From the NCBI GenBank assembly GCA_035079385.1, contig JAVHKY010000009.1, positions 930,001 through 994,000 on the forward strand: a DNA stretch of 64,000 bases, written 5' to 3'. Below the pieces are notes generated by a model. It saw only the letters and a list, made by a program, of their open reading frames with translations. It did not search any database and was not told the DNA's origin. Both the position numbers and the translations under genes were made by a program. This document shows positions 21,644 through 32,254 of this stretch, piece by piece. The stretch is from Aspidiotus rigidus (Eukaryota; Arthropoda; Insecta; Hemiptera; Diaspididae). Every line of letters begins with the position of its first letter. The stretch's first letter is position 1.

Positions 21644-22451
21644 ATGGAACAAGCAACGAAAAGATTTTGTGTTAGAATTAACCGAACTCGTATTAATACG
21701 AATCTTTTATCATCCATCTTCGGAAATTTTCTCGATATCGTTATGATAAATGATATTATTGATATTATCGAATCATTTCAAGAAATGTAAGTCCTGTTGA
21801 ATTACTCTAATATTATATACTTACAAACTTAGTAGTAGAGATTGTTTTCATAACAGATTTCAAGCGCAAATAGAAGAATATCGAAAAGAAAAGCCATCTA
21901 AAAATGAATCAAATGAAGAAGCTGAAGGGGTAACCGCTGAAGGATCGTTGGAAGACAACTCGGATAACGAAAATCCTATTCGAACACCATCACCTCTTCC
22001 TGATCTAAATTCGTCGAACTCTTCCGCGATTTCTAGCGACGACAGCCTCAACGATATTCAAATAAGAATGAGAACCAACCTTGATAATTTGATGTCATTA
22101 ATACCTAGTGTTGCGTCTGACGAAGGAGGCGATAGTATGTGCTTACAATATTATTCGAAAAATATAAATATTGGTATTATTCATGCAACATTTTTTCTTT
22201 CTTAGGACTCCTAACAGACAGTGAAAAAAATGTACTACGGGAATGTCTAAAAGACATTATCAAAGCATACGATTCGGGTTCGGAACATCTAGAAGTTGTT
22301 TATGAAAAATTAGAACGGTTAGATGTTTCTTTTGCGGGATGTCTTGAAGTAAGTCTTGAGAATTCGTATGTCTGTAATAATTTGAACATGTTTAGTTCAT
22401 GAATTTTTATTTCTTATTTTTCAGGTAGGACCGAAAAAGCGAAAACTTTGA
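21644..22451 (+). CDS. Four-exon orphan gene, probable nuclear protein (about 197 aa)
   Basis: Four exons with matching phases: 21644-21786, 21857-22134, 22206-22348 and 22425-22451. Donors are GTAAGT, GTATGT and GTAAGT; each acceptor follows a pyrimidine tract. The N-terminus is basic then hydrophobic/helical (NLLSSIFGNFLDIV). The middle is acidic and Ser-rich (TPSPLPDLNSSNSS). A helical region follows (LLTDSEKNVLRECLKDIIKA), and the last exon adds only VGPKKRKL and a stop, an SV40-type nuclear localisation signal. An in-frame ATG at 21602 could add 14 residues. No family recognised. Correct phases across three introns and an NLS formed by the last tiny exon argue that this is a real expressed gene. 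Confidence 0.6.
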
Positions 22452-22614
22452 TTATGCTATTGAAAAAAACTCATTTTCAGAGCTCAGAATAAAATAAGAT
22501 CGATAGTAATTTGTAAGCTAATTTCCTGGAAAGCAATAGGTTTTATCACATAATGTATACAATTTTCTTTAATCAGATGTGAAAAATTCTCTTTTACTTT
22601 CAGAATCCAAATTA
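22452..22614. other. Gap between two orphan genes
   Basis: Probable 3' UTR of the four-exon gene; AATAAAA occurs near 22490. Confidence 0.35.
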
Positions 22615-23097
22615 TTATATAGAACGAACAACGTATTTTTTCATTTTTCTTAATTTTTGCAAAAATATCTTCGTACTGTAATTCAAAATTTTCTCACCTT
22701 TCTCTTGAAGAAATTCTATCAACGTATCAAAATTATTTTCAGAATTTTTGGGAAAGAAATTGTTACGTGGCTCATAACAGTCATAACGAATCACTAATGA
22801 TAAATATTTATGAAGGTCTTCACCGTACAATTTCTTTGATGAATGAGATTTCGAAATTAAATATTTTAGTTCCAAACTTTATTATTTTTATTAGTATTAT
22901 TCATTTTGGAAGAGATGACTCACTTTGATTCTTAAAAGCATTTGTTGAAAATGTTGTTCATCTATACTTTCGTAATTCATCAATGTTGAAGTTAATCTTT
23001 CCTCTTTTATGGAATAATCTATGATCACGTGATTGAAGAGTACACATATTGTATTTTTCTCCCTTTTTAAATAGTTAATTCGTTCAGTTGTAGACAC
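22615..23097 (-). pseudogene. Broken, inverted paralog of the 225-aa orphan gene
   Basis: Two minus-strand frames (22897-23097 and 22615-22875) match successive parts of the plus-strand protein at 23737-24414. LFNHVIIDYSIKEE parallels IFNVILYDSNSKNE. GEDLHKYL parallels GDELHEYL. A shared pattern of NNF/HNF, D, LI.F, then ILxxS follows. A stop lies between the two frames, and the C-terminal half (RHALRLRTVGKIW onward) is missing. It is an inverted duplicate that has decayed, or one with an unrecognised intron. Confidence 0.55.
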
Positions 23098-23736
23098 AAG
23101 TACAGTCGACCGTATTCGTAATAAAATTTACTCTTTTTGTTACTCATGAGCTCATAATGTATTAAAATGTAAATAGTTGAAACCGATGTTGATTTAATTG
23201 GATCTGACTTGAGGAAAGGATCATCGAATCGCTCAAACACCGAGAGCATTCTTGTAGAACTAAGTTGGATAAATAATAGATTACGCGACAGAGATGGAAA
23301 ATAAGCGATTAACGAGTGCAGTTACGATTGAAGAAAAAGTTGATAATGAAAACAAATTAGGGAACGTTTTCATCTTTTTACGAAAGCCATATTTTGAAGA
23401 ATGCATGAATTGGTATGAACCCAGTGTAGGTTTTATAATATGAAATCTTTTCTACGAATACAAAGAAAAAAAATCAAAATCAAAATCTTTATTTTTCACT
23501 AACCCAGTAGTTGTCAAAGATTATAGAATTATGATTAAAAATCATGAGACGTAATCCATCCTGGTTTTATACCATTCATGAATTAAATTGATACACCATC
23601 AGTCTGGTTTGAAAAAATCTATGATCGTAAAAATTTTTAAGCGTTGAATCTGTTCAGACTGTATGAGTTGACCTTGGTAGAATGACTACGTGTTTTTCGT
23701 ATTCCCAAAAATCTGCGCACTTAAAATTGGTTCAAC
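23098..23736. other. Spacer between the inverted paralogs
   Basis: No known gene. A 49-codon plus-strand frame (23294-23443, starting MENKRLTSAVTIEEK) looks coding-like but is too short to judge. Confidence 0.3.
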
Positions 23737-24414
23737 ATGACAGTCGTGAATAATAATGTACTAGTAAATAACATAAAGGATATTTTGAGTAATATGTATT
23801 TTCTTGAAGAAGAAATATTTAACGTAATATTATATGATTCTAATTCTAAAAATGAAATTAAACGTAAAATACTTTCGGGTGAGATGAGAATACCGAAAGA
23901 TTTTCTATCTATTGTGTTCAAAGTTCTTGGTATTGTGAAACCACTCGACAAGATGGCACCGATGAATGGTGACGAGCTTCATGAATATCTAAGAAGTTTA
24001 CAAGTAATAATTCCTAGACAAAATATTAAACCTTTTCCTGATTTTTCAAACCATAATTTTGACGAATTAATATCATTTCGTAAAGACGATGATAATCATA
24101 TTCTCAAGTTCAGTAAGAAGAAATTATTCTCAGATTATTGTCGATATGGTTATGTTCTAGAAATGATGTTTAATCTTCATCGAAAGAAATGGTATAAAAA
24201 AGAAATTAAGGAACCGTTTAATATTTATGTTCAGAATAACTTGAATATTTCTTCTCGTCATGCGTTACGTCTGAGAACTGTGGGTAAAATATGGTTCAAG
24301 TATAAAGGCTTGGAGCATCTTTCTATCTCCTTTGACGAATTTTATAGACGACGAGAAGAAATAGTCGAAATGTTAGAAAGTGATACTAGAAGAGCAGATT
24401 ATTGGTCATATTAA
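23737..24414 (+). CDS. Orphan protein of 225 aa, intronless
   Basis: A clean 225-codon frame with an ordinary start. The protein is rich in Lys, Ile, Phe and Asn. The N-terminal half is helical. A middle motif GDELHEYLRSL is shared with the broken inverted paralog. The C-terminal part has SRHALRLRTVGKIW followed by LSISFDEFYRRREEI, a compact helical pattern that might be a DNA-binding fold. No family is recognised with confidence. Two copies in one place, AT-rich codons and the lack of introns suggest a mobile or virus-derived gene, but it lies outside the PolB block. Three RNA-like hairpins start about 130 bases after its stop. Confidence 0.6.
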   Translation: MTVVNNNVLVNNIKDILSNMYFLEEEIFNVILYDSNSKNEIKRKILSGEMRIPKDFLSIVFKVLGIVKPLDKMAPMNGDELHEYLRSLQVIIPRQNIKPFPDFSNHNFDELISFRKDDDNHILKFSKKKLFSDYCRYGYVLEMMFNLHRKKWYKKEIKEPFNIYVQNNLNISSRHALRLRTVGKIWFKYKGLEHLSISFDEFYRRREEIVEMLESDTRRADYWSY

Positions 24415-24544
24415 TTTCTTTGAATCATTATTAAATTTTTTATTTTTTGAATCATAAAATTTTTTTCTTTTTTGAAGTTTCACTACTCTCGTGTTGAACC
24501 TTTAAATGTGAGCGTTGGTACGTTCCAACTCGTACATGAGAAAC

Positions 24545-24825
24545 ACAGAGGGGAAGGTTTTTATCAGTAATCGGACGAGTTTGTCCGTTTAGTGATAGTA
24601 TGAAAGCGCATATTTTGAGCTCTAGAGTCGAAACTTCTCGAGAGGAATTATCAGTAAATGGACGAGTTTGTCCGTTTGGTGATAATACGAGAGCTCATGA
24701 ATTGAAAAGTTGGAATTTAGCATCGACGACGAGGAGAAATTAAATAAACGAAAATCTTCACGTGTTTACATTTTTTATCAGCAAGTGGACGAGTTAGTCC
24801 GTCTCGACGAAGTGTTGAGAAAAAA
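24545..24825. ncRNA. Three related stem-loops of unknown function
   Basis: Three copies at about 24562-24598, 24649-24686 and 24774-24815 share TTATCA, then 5-6 bases, GGAC, the loop GAGTTT or GAGTTA, then GTCC. In copies 1 and 2 an outer TATCA/TGATA stem closes an internal loop. Copy 1 extends the inner stem with a C-G pair; copies 2 and 3 do not. Copy 3 has lost the outer stem partner. Spacing is about 87 and 125 bases. They lie between the 225-aa gene and a tandem array. The core of the hammerhead ribozyme (CUGANGA...GAAA) is not present. The RNA assignment is inference. Confidence 0.4.
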
Positions 24826-24889
24826 ATTTAGATTCGAATAAAATTCTACACGAAGAAGAAAAAAACGATTACAGAGCATGAATTGAGCT

Positions 24890-26145
24890 CGTTGAGGAGA
24901 GCTTGGCAAAATTACGCATTTTCGATGAGAAAAATGATGAAAATTATGAGTAAATTAAATGAGTTTCATTTCGTCGAATTTTGACGTGTATATAGACGTT
25001 TCGAAAAAATTTTGTTCTATGACTAGAATGAAAAATTTGAATTTCTTACATCTATGACTAGAATGAAAAATTTGAATTTCTTACATTTTTATGAGTATTG
25101 TGAAGTAGCTCTCACGAGAGATTTATTTTATGGTAAAAATATAGAAAATTGATGCAGAAATGATACAAAAACTTTGAAATTTTCAAACTAGCCTGGAAGA
25201 AAAAATAGGGTGAATTTAGTTCAAAAACAGCTAAGTATACAATTGAAAAATTTAAGAAATTTGATGACTTTTGTGAGGTTGAAAAATGAGAAAATCGTGC
25301 TCTGCGCTAGAGAAACAGATCCTTGTGCTTCTTTTTGAGATTTTTAAAATTCAATGAAAAATGAGGAAAATTTGCCCCTGCGCTTCACTGCGCCAGAATT
25401 ATATATGTTGAAAATAGAGAAAAATTAGAGGATTTTCAGGATTTTTTGAGTTAGTTAGAAATGTTGAAAAAATGAGAGAAATTAGTCTCAAAAGTTAAGG
25501 GGTTAAATGTTTAATGACTTAGAAAATTCAATGAAAAATGACAGAAATTAGTCTCTGCGCTTGACTGCGTCAGAAGGAAAATTCTTACATTTCTCGTATT
25601 TTAGGAGAGTTGGAATGTAGCTCTCACGAGAGATATATATTTATGGTAAAAATATAGAAAATTGATACAGAATTGATACAAAAACTCTGAAATTTTTGAA
25701 CTAGCTTGGAAGAAAAATAGGGTGAATTGATTCATATTTAGCTTAAAAACAATCAAATATTCACGATGAAAATTGAGAAGATTTCTAGGATTTTTGAAGA
25801 GGTTGAAAAATGACTAAATTTTGCTCTGCGCTAGAGAAATTAGGAAGTGCGCCAGAAGGAAAATTCTTACATTTCTCGTATTTTAGGAGAGTTGGAATGT
25901 AGCTCTCACGAGAGATTTATTTTATGGTAAAAATATAAAAAATTGATACAAAAATGATCATACAAAAATTCTGAAATTTTCGAACTAGCTTGGAAGAAAA
26001 ATAGAGTGAAATGATTCATATTTAGCTTAAAAACAATCAAATATTCACGATGAAAATTGAGGAGATTTCTAGGATTTTTGAAGAGGTTGAAAAATGAATA
26101 AATTGTACTCTGCGCTAGAGAAATTAGGAAGTGCGCCAGAAGGAA
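24890..26145. repeat. Tandem array, unit about 283 bp, with older diverged units
   Basis: Two clear consecutive units begin near 25567 and 25852 (GCGCCAGAAGGAAAATTC), and a third start lies at 26134. Each holds TAGCTCTCACGAGAG, AGCTTGGAAGAAAAATAG and CTCTGCGCTAGAGAAA. More diverged units reach back to about 24.9 kb. A perfect 35-bp tandem duplication lies at about 25016-25085. No coding potential. Confidence 0.85.
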
Positions 26146-26159
26146 TATATCTTATCTAC

Positions 26160-27080
26160 TGCTACTGGGCCTTACTTCGACGGAAAAATGGAAAAGTTGA
26201 TTTGAATTTAAATGTTGATGGAAGGAGGTAGGTATTTAGGTCAGAAAAAAATTCGAAAATGTGTGAGAAAATCGAAGGGTTTTTGAATGATAGGAGGTCA
26301 GCGGCTCTGAGAGGGAAAGAAAGTTGTAGATTGATCTGGATTTACGTGCAATCCAAACAATCCATGGATTGAGGTGCAAAATTTTCGAATATATACGATG
26401 TAAAATTTCACTTTTTAATGAAATATAATTCAGAACGAAATAAAATTTTTTGTACCCTTTTTGGTCAGTCTGAGGGCGCGAATTCATGAGTGGATTGTAG
26501 GCGCGTAATCATTAAATCTGCCGCTGATGGCTTCTGAATATAATATTTGTCTAATGTTGGATATTTCTGAACATTTCAAAAGATAATGATTGATGTCGCC
26601 TTTAGAAAAATTGTCTAAATGAAGGGGACATAGATCAGATTCGGAAAGATTTAAACGTTTTGGGTGAGTGGAAGGTCGATTGCGTCCAAAACGAAGATGA
26701 CTGAGTTTAACTACCTATTAGAGAGCGGGGAATATTGTTAAAAAGTTTATATCAAGGGAATGCGGGAGGTAGAGGTTGAACGAGGAAATAATGAGATTTC
26801 AGATTATTGGCAGATTTCGAGTAGGACGTTGCCCAATCATCTCGCGTGGAGTATCGAATGGGAAAAAGATTCTGACATAGGGAACAGATTTGATAAAACT
26901 GGTGATGAGCGGACTGATTTAGCTAAAATATCTGCAATTTCGTTGTTGAATATTCCTGCATGCCTGGAGATCCAGAGAAAATTAATCTTTATGGGGGTGA
27001 GAGGAGAATTGATCAAGTGGATGATTGATAAAGCTAAGGATAGATTAACGCGTGATGGGATGGAAAAACTGGAGTTATGA
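26160..27080 (-). mobile_element. 5'-truncated, decayed copy of the non-LTR retrotransposon
   Basis: On the minus strand this segment matches the 3' part of the intact element at 43792-49243. Matching blocks include the 3' UTR sequence GGCCTTAC, the region around CTGAACATTTCAAAAGATAA (intact: CTGAGCATTCAAAAAAGTAG), and the RNase H region near 26990-27060 (GATAAAGCTAAGGAT). It breaks off within RNase H, as expected for incomplete target-primed reverse transcription. About 170 unrelated bases sit near 26340-26520. Frames are disrupted. Confidence 0.8.
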
Positions 27081-29130
27081 ATTGGTGCACTAGAAGTACC
27101 TATACTTGAACATTAAATTCACCAACAATTCTTTTTTCGCTTATAAGGTAGCTTATCAAGTTCCCACATTTACGAACGTAGGTATCAAATAAGTATTGGC
27201 AATGTCACCTTGTGTCACCAATCGATCTCTCACCTCGCAGGATAAGATAATGTCGACAAATTGATGAGTTAATTATGATCTTAGAGGTTACTGATGTTGT
27301 AGGTATGTGTGTATCGAAGAATCAATTGTTTCTTTTAACGCTATGCAAATATGTAGGTATTATGAATATTTTAGCGCAATTCCCGTTTATGGAACCTGTA
27401 TTGAACAGGAGAAATTATGATTTTCTGGCAGAGCCAAATGAATAAAAATCATGTTTCATGTCTTCATGTATCATTCCTCTCGTTTGTCTACGTCACGTGC
27501 AAATGTGAGGTGGATTCAAGAAATAGGGTTAACGACCAAAAGAAAAAATTTCGTAACAGAGAGTTGAAAATTCCGACAGGTATTCCACAACATACAGACG
27601 CGTCAAGCATGTTTGTTTATACTCTGAAGGGGGTTCGTTACGTGCCCTATAATCAGTACCATATGAATTTGTCATGAACGGAAAAATGAATTTTCGGTCC
27701 TTCACCCTATTTCCTTATTCCACCTCACATATGATGGGTGTTTGTATTTTGTCGTTGATTCAGGAATTTGTAAGTACACTCTTCCCGTTCTTGTGCGTTC
27801 ACAGCAAGGTGCAAGGGTACTCATCTTTTAATTTGGAGGAGGAGGGGGGGGGGTGTACTCGCAGGGTTTCAAATTGGTGTAAGGTGAAACTGGAGACATA
27901 GAGCATGTCAAAAAATTACTCACCTGGACGAAAAGACGAACATGAAAATAATCCAAAAATATGAATCGCGCTCTTTGTCCTCCTTTTAGAACAAATAAAC
28001 TTAAGTCAGTTCTTATGATTTAATCTCATTTGCATATAGATAAAATACAGTTGTAGGACCTTGTTGTATATGGTAAATTGACTCACCCAATAAGTTAAAA
28101 ATTCAAGTAACAAACGCTCCGAGTGTTTACTTACAGTATTCTGAATACCCTTGAAAAATAATTTTTGAGCTTATTTGAGATTTTCCCTCACGCAGCCATC
28201 CTTATCATTTTTAGCGACCCGGGAATGTGAGTGCTCCTGACGATTGACAGTACCAATTACCAAATCTATTCAAGTTGATCAAATTTTTCATTTCATTATA
28301 TTTTGACTTCCCACTATTCTGTTGTATCTGAACACACTCATGGTTGCCTGATGTCAATCACCTTGTGCTTCATTTGCAAGTAGGTAGCTAACAAACTCTT
28401 CTTCGAACACTGCATTACACTACCTACGTGGGAAAAACACAGTAAACCTCAAACCTATTTTCACAACGAACGTCGTGTGAAAATAGAGAAACGTAATCTC
28501 TCTTTCAATCGTTGAACTCTTTCATGTTCATGTTATCTCAGATAGTACACTGTTCAACGTCAATTGACATACTTTCTACCGTTTGTCGTTAGCTTCCTGT
28601 TGTTAATTCATTTCATTTCAATGGGCAACCAAGTTTTCCATATTTTCTCTGGCGGAAGATACACAATCGCAATCACAATAATCCTTCAAACAAGAAAAGT
28701 AAATAGAAATTGAATTTAGAAATCGAATATTCAAACGTTATATTTAACACAGCCAAAGCGATTTTACGAATCAAAAACGAAGATTCGTGTATTACAGAAT
28801 AAAGAGAGGGGAAAAAATATTTACATTACAGAGTACCATAATTTATGTTGATTGATGTAGGAATTAAAAAAGTAAAAATTATTTACGAGGGAGAATCTTA
28901 TGTTAACGAATAGTAGGAAAAGTTTTGAAAAAAGGAAGGGGAAATACAAAACACACGAATATAAACATATAAAATGAGGAAGAATTAGGTACGAAATATT
29001 TGTGAGCTTTCTGGTCGATTCTCTACTCTAATTATGATTGCAGTCCGGCGAAACCACTTTCGAAGACAATTACACTAAAGTAATTGCATACTTGCACGTC
29101 TTACAAAGAATGCAAGTATTTGAATTCTTC
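27081..29130. other. Intergenic DNA and probable pipsqueak 3' UTR side
   Basis: No gene recognised. A G-rich run (27830-27853) followed by GTGTACTCGC and TTTCAAA also occurs at 37693-37735, so it marks a dispersed repeat. The last few hundred bases before 29131 are probably the 3' UTR of the minus-strand pipsqueak gene. Confidence 0.45.
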
Positions 29131-29470
29131 TCAACTAGGCGCAGCTGGTTGATACATTTGAATATGAGTGGCTGGAGTGTGCTGGTACTGAAGTAACATA
29201 ATCTGTGGTGGTACTGTCGAATGCTGTTGAGATTGATGCGACAGTGAAGGACCAGGTTGCTGATGATGCTCCAGCAGTTCTGTTTGATGTATTTCTGCAG
29301 TATGCTGCATTAGGGAGTGATGCGCCGAAGTTTGAACATCAACACCGACAGAGTCATCATCGGTATCTGGATGGTCGACTTCGTATTTACCTCGTCTGAA
29401 ACGCCCGTACAACGATGAATACGGAAGATTGTAGTGAATTGAGGCTTGATTGATGCTCATATGGCCAAGT
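29131..29470 (-). CDS. psq: pipsqueak, last coding exon
   Basis: The acceptor TGTTGCAG precedes 29470. The exon enters in the phase left by the previous one and completes the fourth Psq repeat (SINQASIHYNLPYSSLYGRF). An acidic segment follows (DTDDDSVGVD), then a His/Gln-rich tail ending YQPAAPS and the stop. The HYNLPYSSLYGR block is characteristic of the last repeat in insect Pipsqueak, as I recall it. Confidence 0.88.
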
Positions 29471-29805
29471 CTGCAACACATCGACGGCGTAATTCGTAAG
29501 AACACGTAAGAAACAAGCAGGGGTACAATCATGGACAAGAATAACACAAGAGGGGAAGGGAGGAACTCTCCATCAAAAATAATCAATCACCGCCTCCGCA
29601 AACTTTCCTACGGGGACTGGAGAATGATTCTACTGAATAAGAAAAAACTAAGTATACTACTGTGTAAGAGCGAGCAAGCCGACGTGATAGTTGGTGCCTA
29701 TATTCTTCTAATTTACTGTTTCTCAACGATATATCCAGCAAAGTTTTTTTGTTTTTTTGTTTTTTTTCATGTCGGTCATAATATTATTGAAATTTTCTAT
29801 ATTTG

Positions 29806-30220
29806 TGACGCGATCTGAGAAACCCCGCCACTTGTCGGAAAACCGAATTTTACAGTAGAGCAAAAAAACGAAAAAAGTGACGACGTTGTCATTCAATATT
29901 ATGACTTAGAAAAATTTTTTGCCGATTCCATCATCTTGAGCATGAAAAATCACTTCTAGAATCACCATTCCCAAAGCGAAAGAAAATCGAGAAAAAAAAT
30001 CATACTTATTCCACACAAATGAGTGTAAAAACTTTATCAACGTTTTTCTCAAAATACATTTTTCTCTTTCCCTGTCTTTGAAGCCTCATATCTCAGCAAA
30101 TTTTCAAAATTTTCATCCGATTGAGACTTTCTTTTTTTTTTTGCAAAATGTCAAGAAAATTTATCATAATCGGAAGAATCAACTTTAAGACAAGTGACGA
30201 GGTTTCTCAGATTGCGTCAC
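29806..30220. mobile_element. Inverted-repeat MITE in pipsqueak intron
   Basis: GTGACGCGATCTGAGAAACC at 29806 and its inverted copy GGTTTCTCAGATTGCGTCAC ending at 30220 differ by one base. The arms continue with CACTTGTC. 415 bp, non-coding. Confidence 0.85.
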
Positions 30221-30228
30221 ATTTAATA

Positions 30229-30489
30229 ATCACTGCGTAACACATAAAAAATTAGTTGAATAAGCTAAGATGATTCTTGAAGTATTTTTTACACAGCACG
30301 AGAACCAGCATTACGTTTCGCGACGACACACGACGATTTATTGTAAGTAAAGATAATGATTACAATAAATCTAGACGTGCTATCGAAAAACGGAAAACGG
30401 GCATTGAATTCAGTGTAAAAAATACTTCAAGAATCATTTATTCTTATTCAACTAATTTTCAAAAAGTTTTTAAATTGTTACGCAGTGAT
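30229..30489. mobile_element. Fully palindromic MITE, 261 bp
   Basis: ATCACTGCGTAAC at the left and GTTACGCAGTGAT at the right are perfect inverted ends. Inner arms share TTAGTTGAATAAG and GATTCTTGAAGTATTTTTTA. It starts only 8 bases after the preceding MITE. Confidence 0.87.
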
Positions 30490-31113
30490 AATTTACTATA
30501 ATATCGTATCGACACTGATTTTTCGCCCAAAAAAGTTTGCTTCGTATCCGAACAAACGGTTCTCGATTTTTGAAACTTTCTTTTTCATTCAGATAAGAAA
30601 TACTTCAGACCATGTTCTAAACGAAGAATATTTTCTAGAAGATACCTCAACATTACTATTCTCACTTTCTACATGATACACTAGATGAGGATGACAACTC
30701 TGGGAAAAATGGGTAATTCATCATAATCTAAAATCTCCTGGACGAACATCCTCGAGTCAATCTTTTTTATACTATTATGAACCCATTTGTATAGAAAGCT
30801 TTTGCCGAAGTTAGACAAATTTTTCACAAGGTTCGATAGTGAAATATATTGAAAATGATACATTTTTTGTTCTTCCCCTAGAATTGAACTTTCCAAGTTT
30901 TCAATATTTTCTAACTCGATGTTTACAATATCCGGAAACCAAGAGCAGAATTTCAAGCTGTGAATAGTTGATGAAGTCATGATTTGACGAGTAGTTCACA
31001 AGGTTGAGTATATCTTGCGCAAGAGAAGAAATGGAATTGTCAAAACTCGAGGAAAATTTTCGCAAAAATATTCAGAAACTGTTGCACCATTCGCGAGGCA
31101 AGGAAAAGAATAC

Positions 31114-31393
31114 CTTATAGCTTCCAAAGCTTCGCTCATTGCATCTTGTGACCAAGGTGTTGGATTGCTTCGAGATAATTCGATCTTTTCACGCTTACAA
31201 CGTCCGTATAACGTTCCCGTAGGAATACCAAACTCTGTAGCTGCTTTCTGGACAGTAGTCTGTCCGGTACGGATAGCTTCAAGCGCTCTTTCCAAATCAT
31301 CTTGTGACCAATTAGTTGGTGCGGCATTAAATGGAGCAGCCAGTCTGATGCCTTCTCGTCGAGCAATTTTGTAAAGTGTGCTACTTGGAATGC
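31114..31393 (-). CDS. psq: pipsqueak exon with Psq repeats 2 (end), 3 and 4 (start)
   Basis: Acceptor CTCGTAG before 31393 and donor ATAAG|GTATTC at 31114. The exon gives the end of repeat 2 (IPSSTLYKIARREGI), all of repeat 3 (WSQDDLERALEAIR to LYGRCKREKI), and the first helix of repeat 4 (WSQDAMSEALEAI). Entry and exit phases match both neighbours exactly. Helix-turn-helix Psq motifs bind GAGA-type DNA and recruit chromatin regulators in the nucleus. Confidence 0.92.
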
Positions 31394-31513
31394 CTACGAG
31401 AAAAATCGACTTTGATTAATAAAGAACAAGTATGAGTTCGAAACCCAATGGCGAATACTATATCTTTAAAAAAGCGGGACAAAGAAAAATAGGCCACTAT
31501 GAAAAATGCTCAC

Positions 31514-31804
31514 CAAAAGTTTTGCTAGCTTTATTGGCAGATAATGTTCCGTTACGAAGAGCTTCCAGGGCAATATTTAAAATATCTTCATTCCATGCTT
31601 TAGTTGCTGGATCTTTTTTCGGCGTATCTATCCCCAATCTATGAGCTCGTTGCCAAAGTGTTGTCGAAGGTATACCGTAGGTAACCGATGCTTTGGTCAA
31701 ACTCATATGATGATTACGTAGAGCATCTAAGGCCGCTTCCATATCTTCTTGAGTCCATTCTTTTTTGGACATTCCCATCCCTTTGCCATTATCACTGCCA
31801 ACTT
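31514..31804 (-). CDS. psq: pipsqueak exon with Psq repeats 1 and 2
   Basis: Acceptor TGTTACAG before 31804 and donor TTTG|GTGAGC at 31514. Repeat 1 runs WTQEDMEAALDALRNHHMSL to LWQRAHRLGI. Repeat 2 runs WNEDILNIALEALRNGTLSA to KTFG and is completed in the next exon. The exon begins with two bases that complete a codon. That phase fits a direct join to the exon at 51758-51938, but not to the exon at 50982-51094. All four Psq repeats typical of Pipsqueak are therefore present in this gene. Confidence 0.92.
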
Positions 31805-31864
31805 CTGTAACATATAAATGCTCGAATTAGAAGACTTGTTCTCGATATCCATTTACTTTTCAAA

Positions 31865-32040
31865 ATTACGAAAAAAAAAACCGTCACGCAGTCGCGTTTC
31901 CTCTCACAATTCAAACTTATTAAGAGAGTCACTCCCTCTCTTCAGAATGAATACGAACCACCTATCAATCAAGTCAGATATCTTCAGAATGATAAGGAAA
32001 ACTCAGTTAATAAAATCGATCACGTCACGTCCATTGGAAG
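31865..32040. repeat. Partial copy of the CACGCAGTCGCG repeat family
   Basis: Contains CACGCAGTCGCGT, GAGAGAGTCACTCCCTCTCTT-like and CACGTCACGTC blocks that also occur at 33360-33530 and, inverted, at 57540-57735. Confidence 0.75.
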
Positions 32041-32254
32041 AAGAAAGATTCATCAGGTCATGATCCAAAATGAGAAATTTTCTCAGCAGTGTTAATTTTA
32101 ACATGCTCAGAATTATCATCTATAATGACCGATAAAATATGTAACCGCGAATGAAAAAACGTGCTCCAACGGCAAAATACTTCATTCTTGAGGGGAAAAA
32201 ATAAACTTTTTAATTTAGAAGACCCCCAAAAATATAATTATAGAAAAATGACAA

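Noticed and set aside
24562..24815. Hammerhead ribozymes at the three GGACGAG...GTCC hairpins
   Set aside because: The GTCC/GGACGA words look like a hammerhead stem II, but the invariant CUGANGA and GAAA core is missing on both strands in all three copies.
26236..27080. Two short genes flanking 26.5 kb
   Set aside because: Both strands here are explained by the decayed non-LTR copy; the frames are shadows of it.
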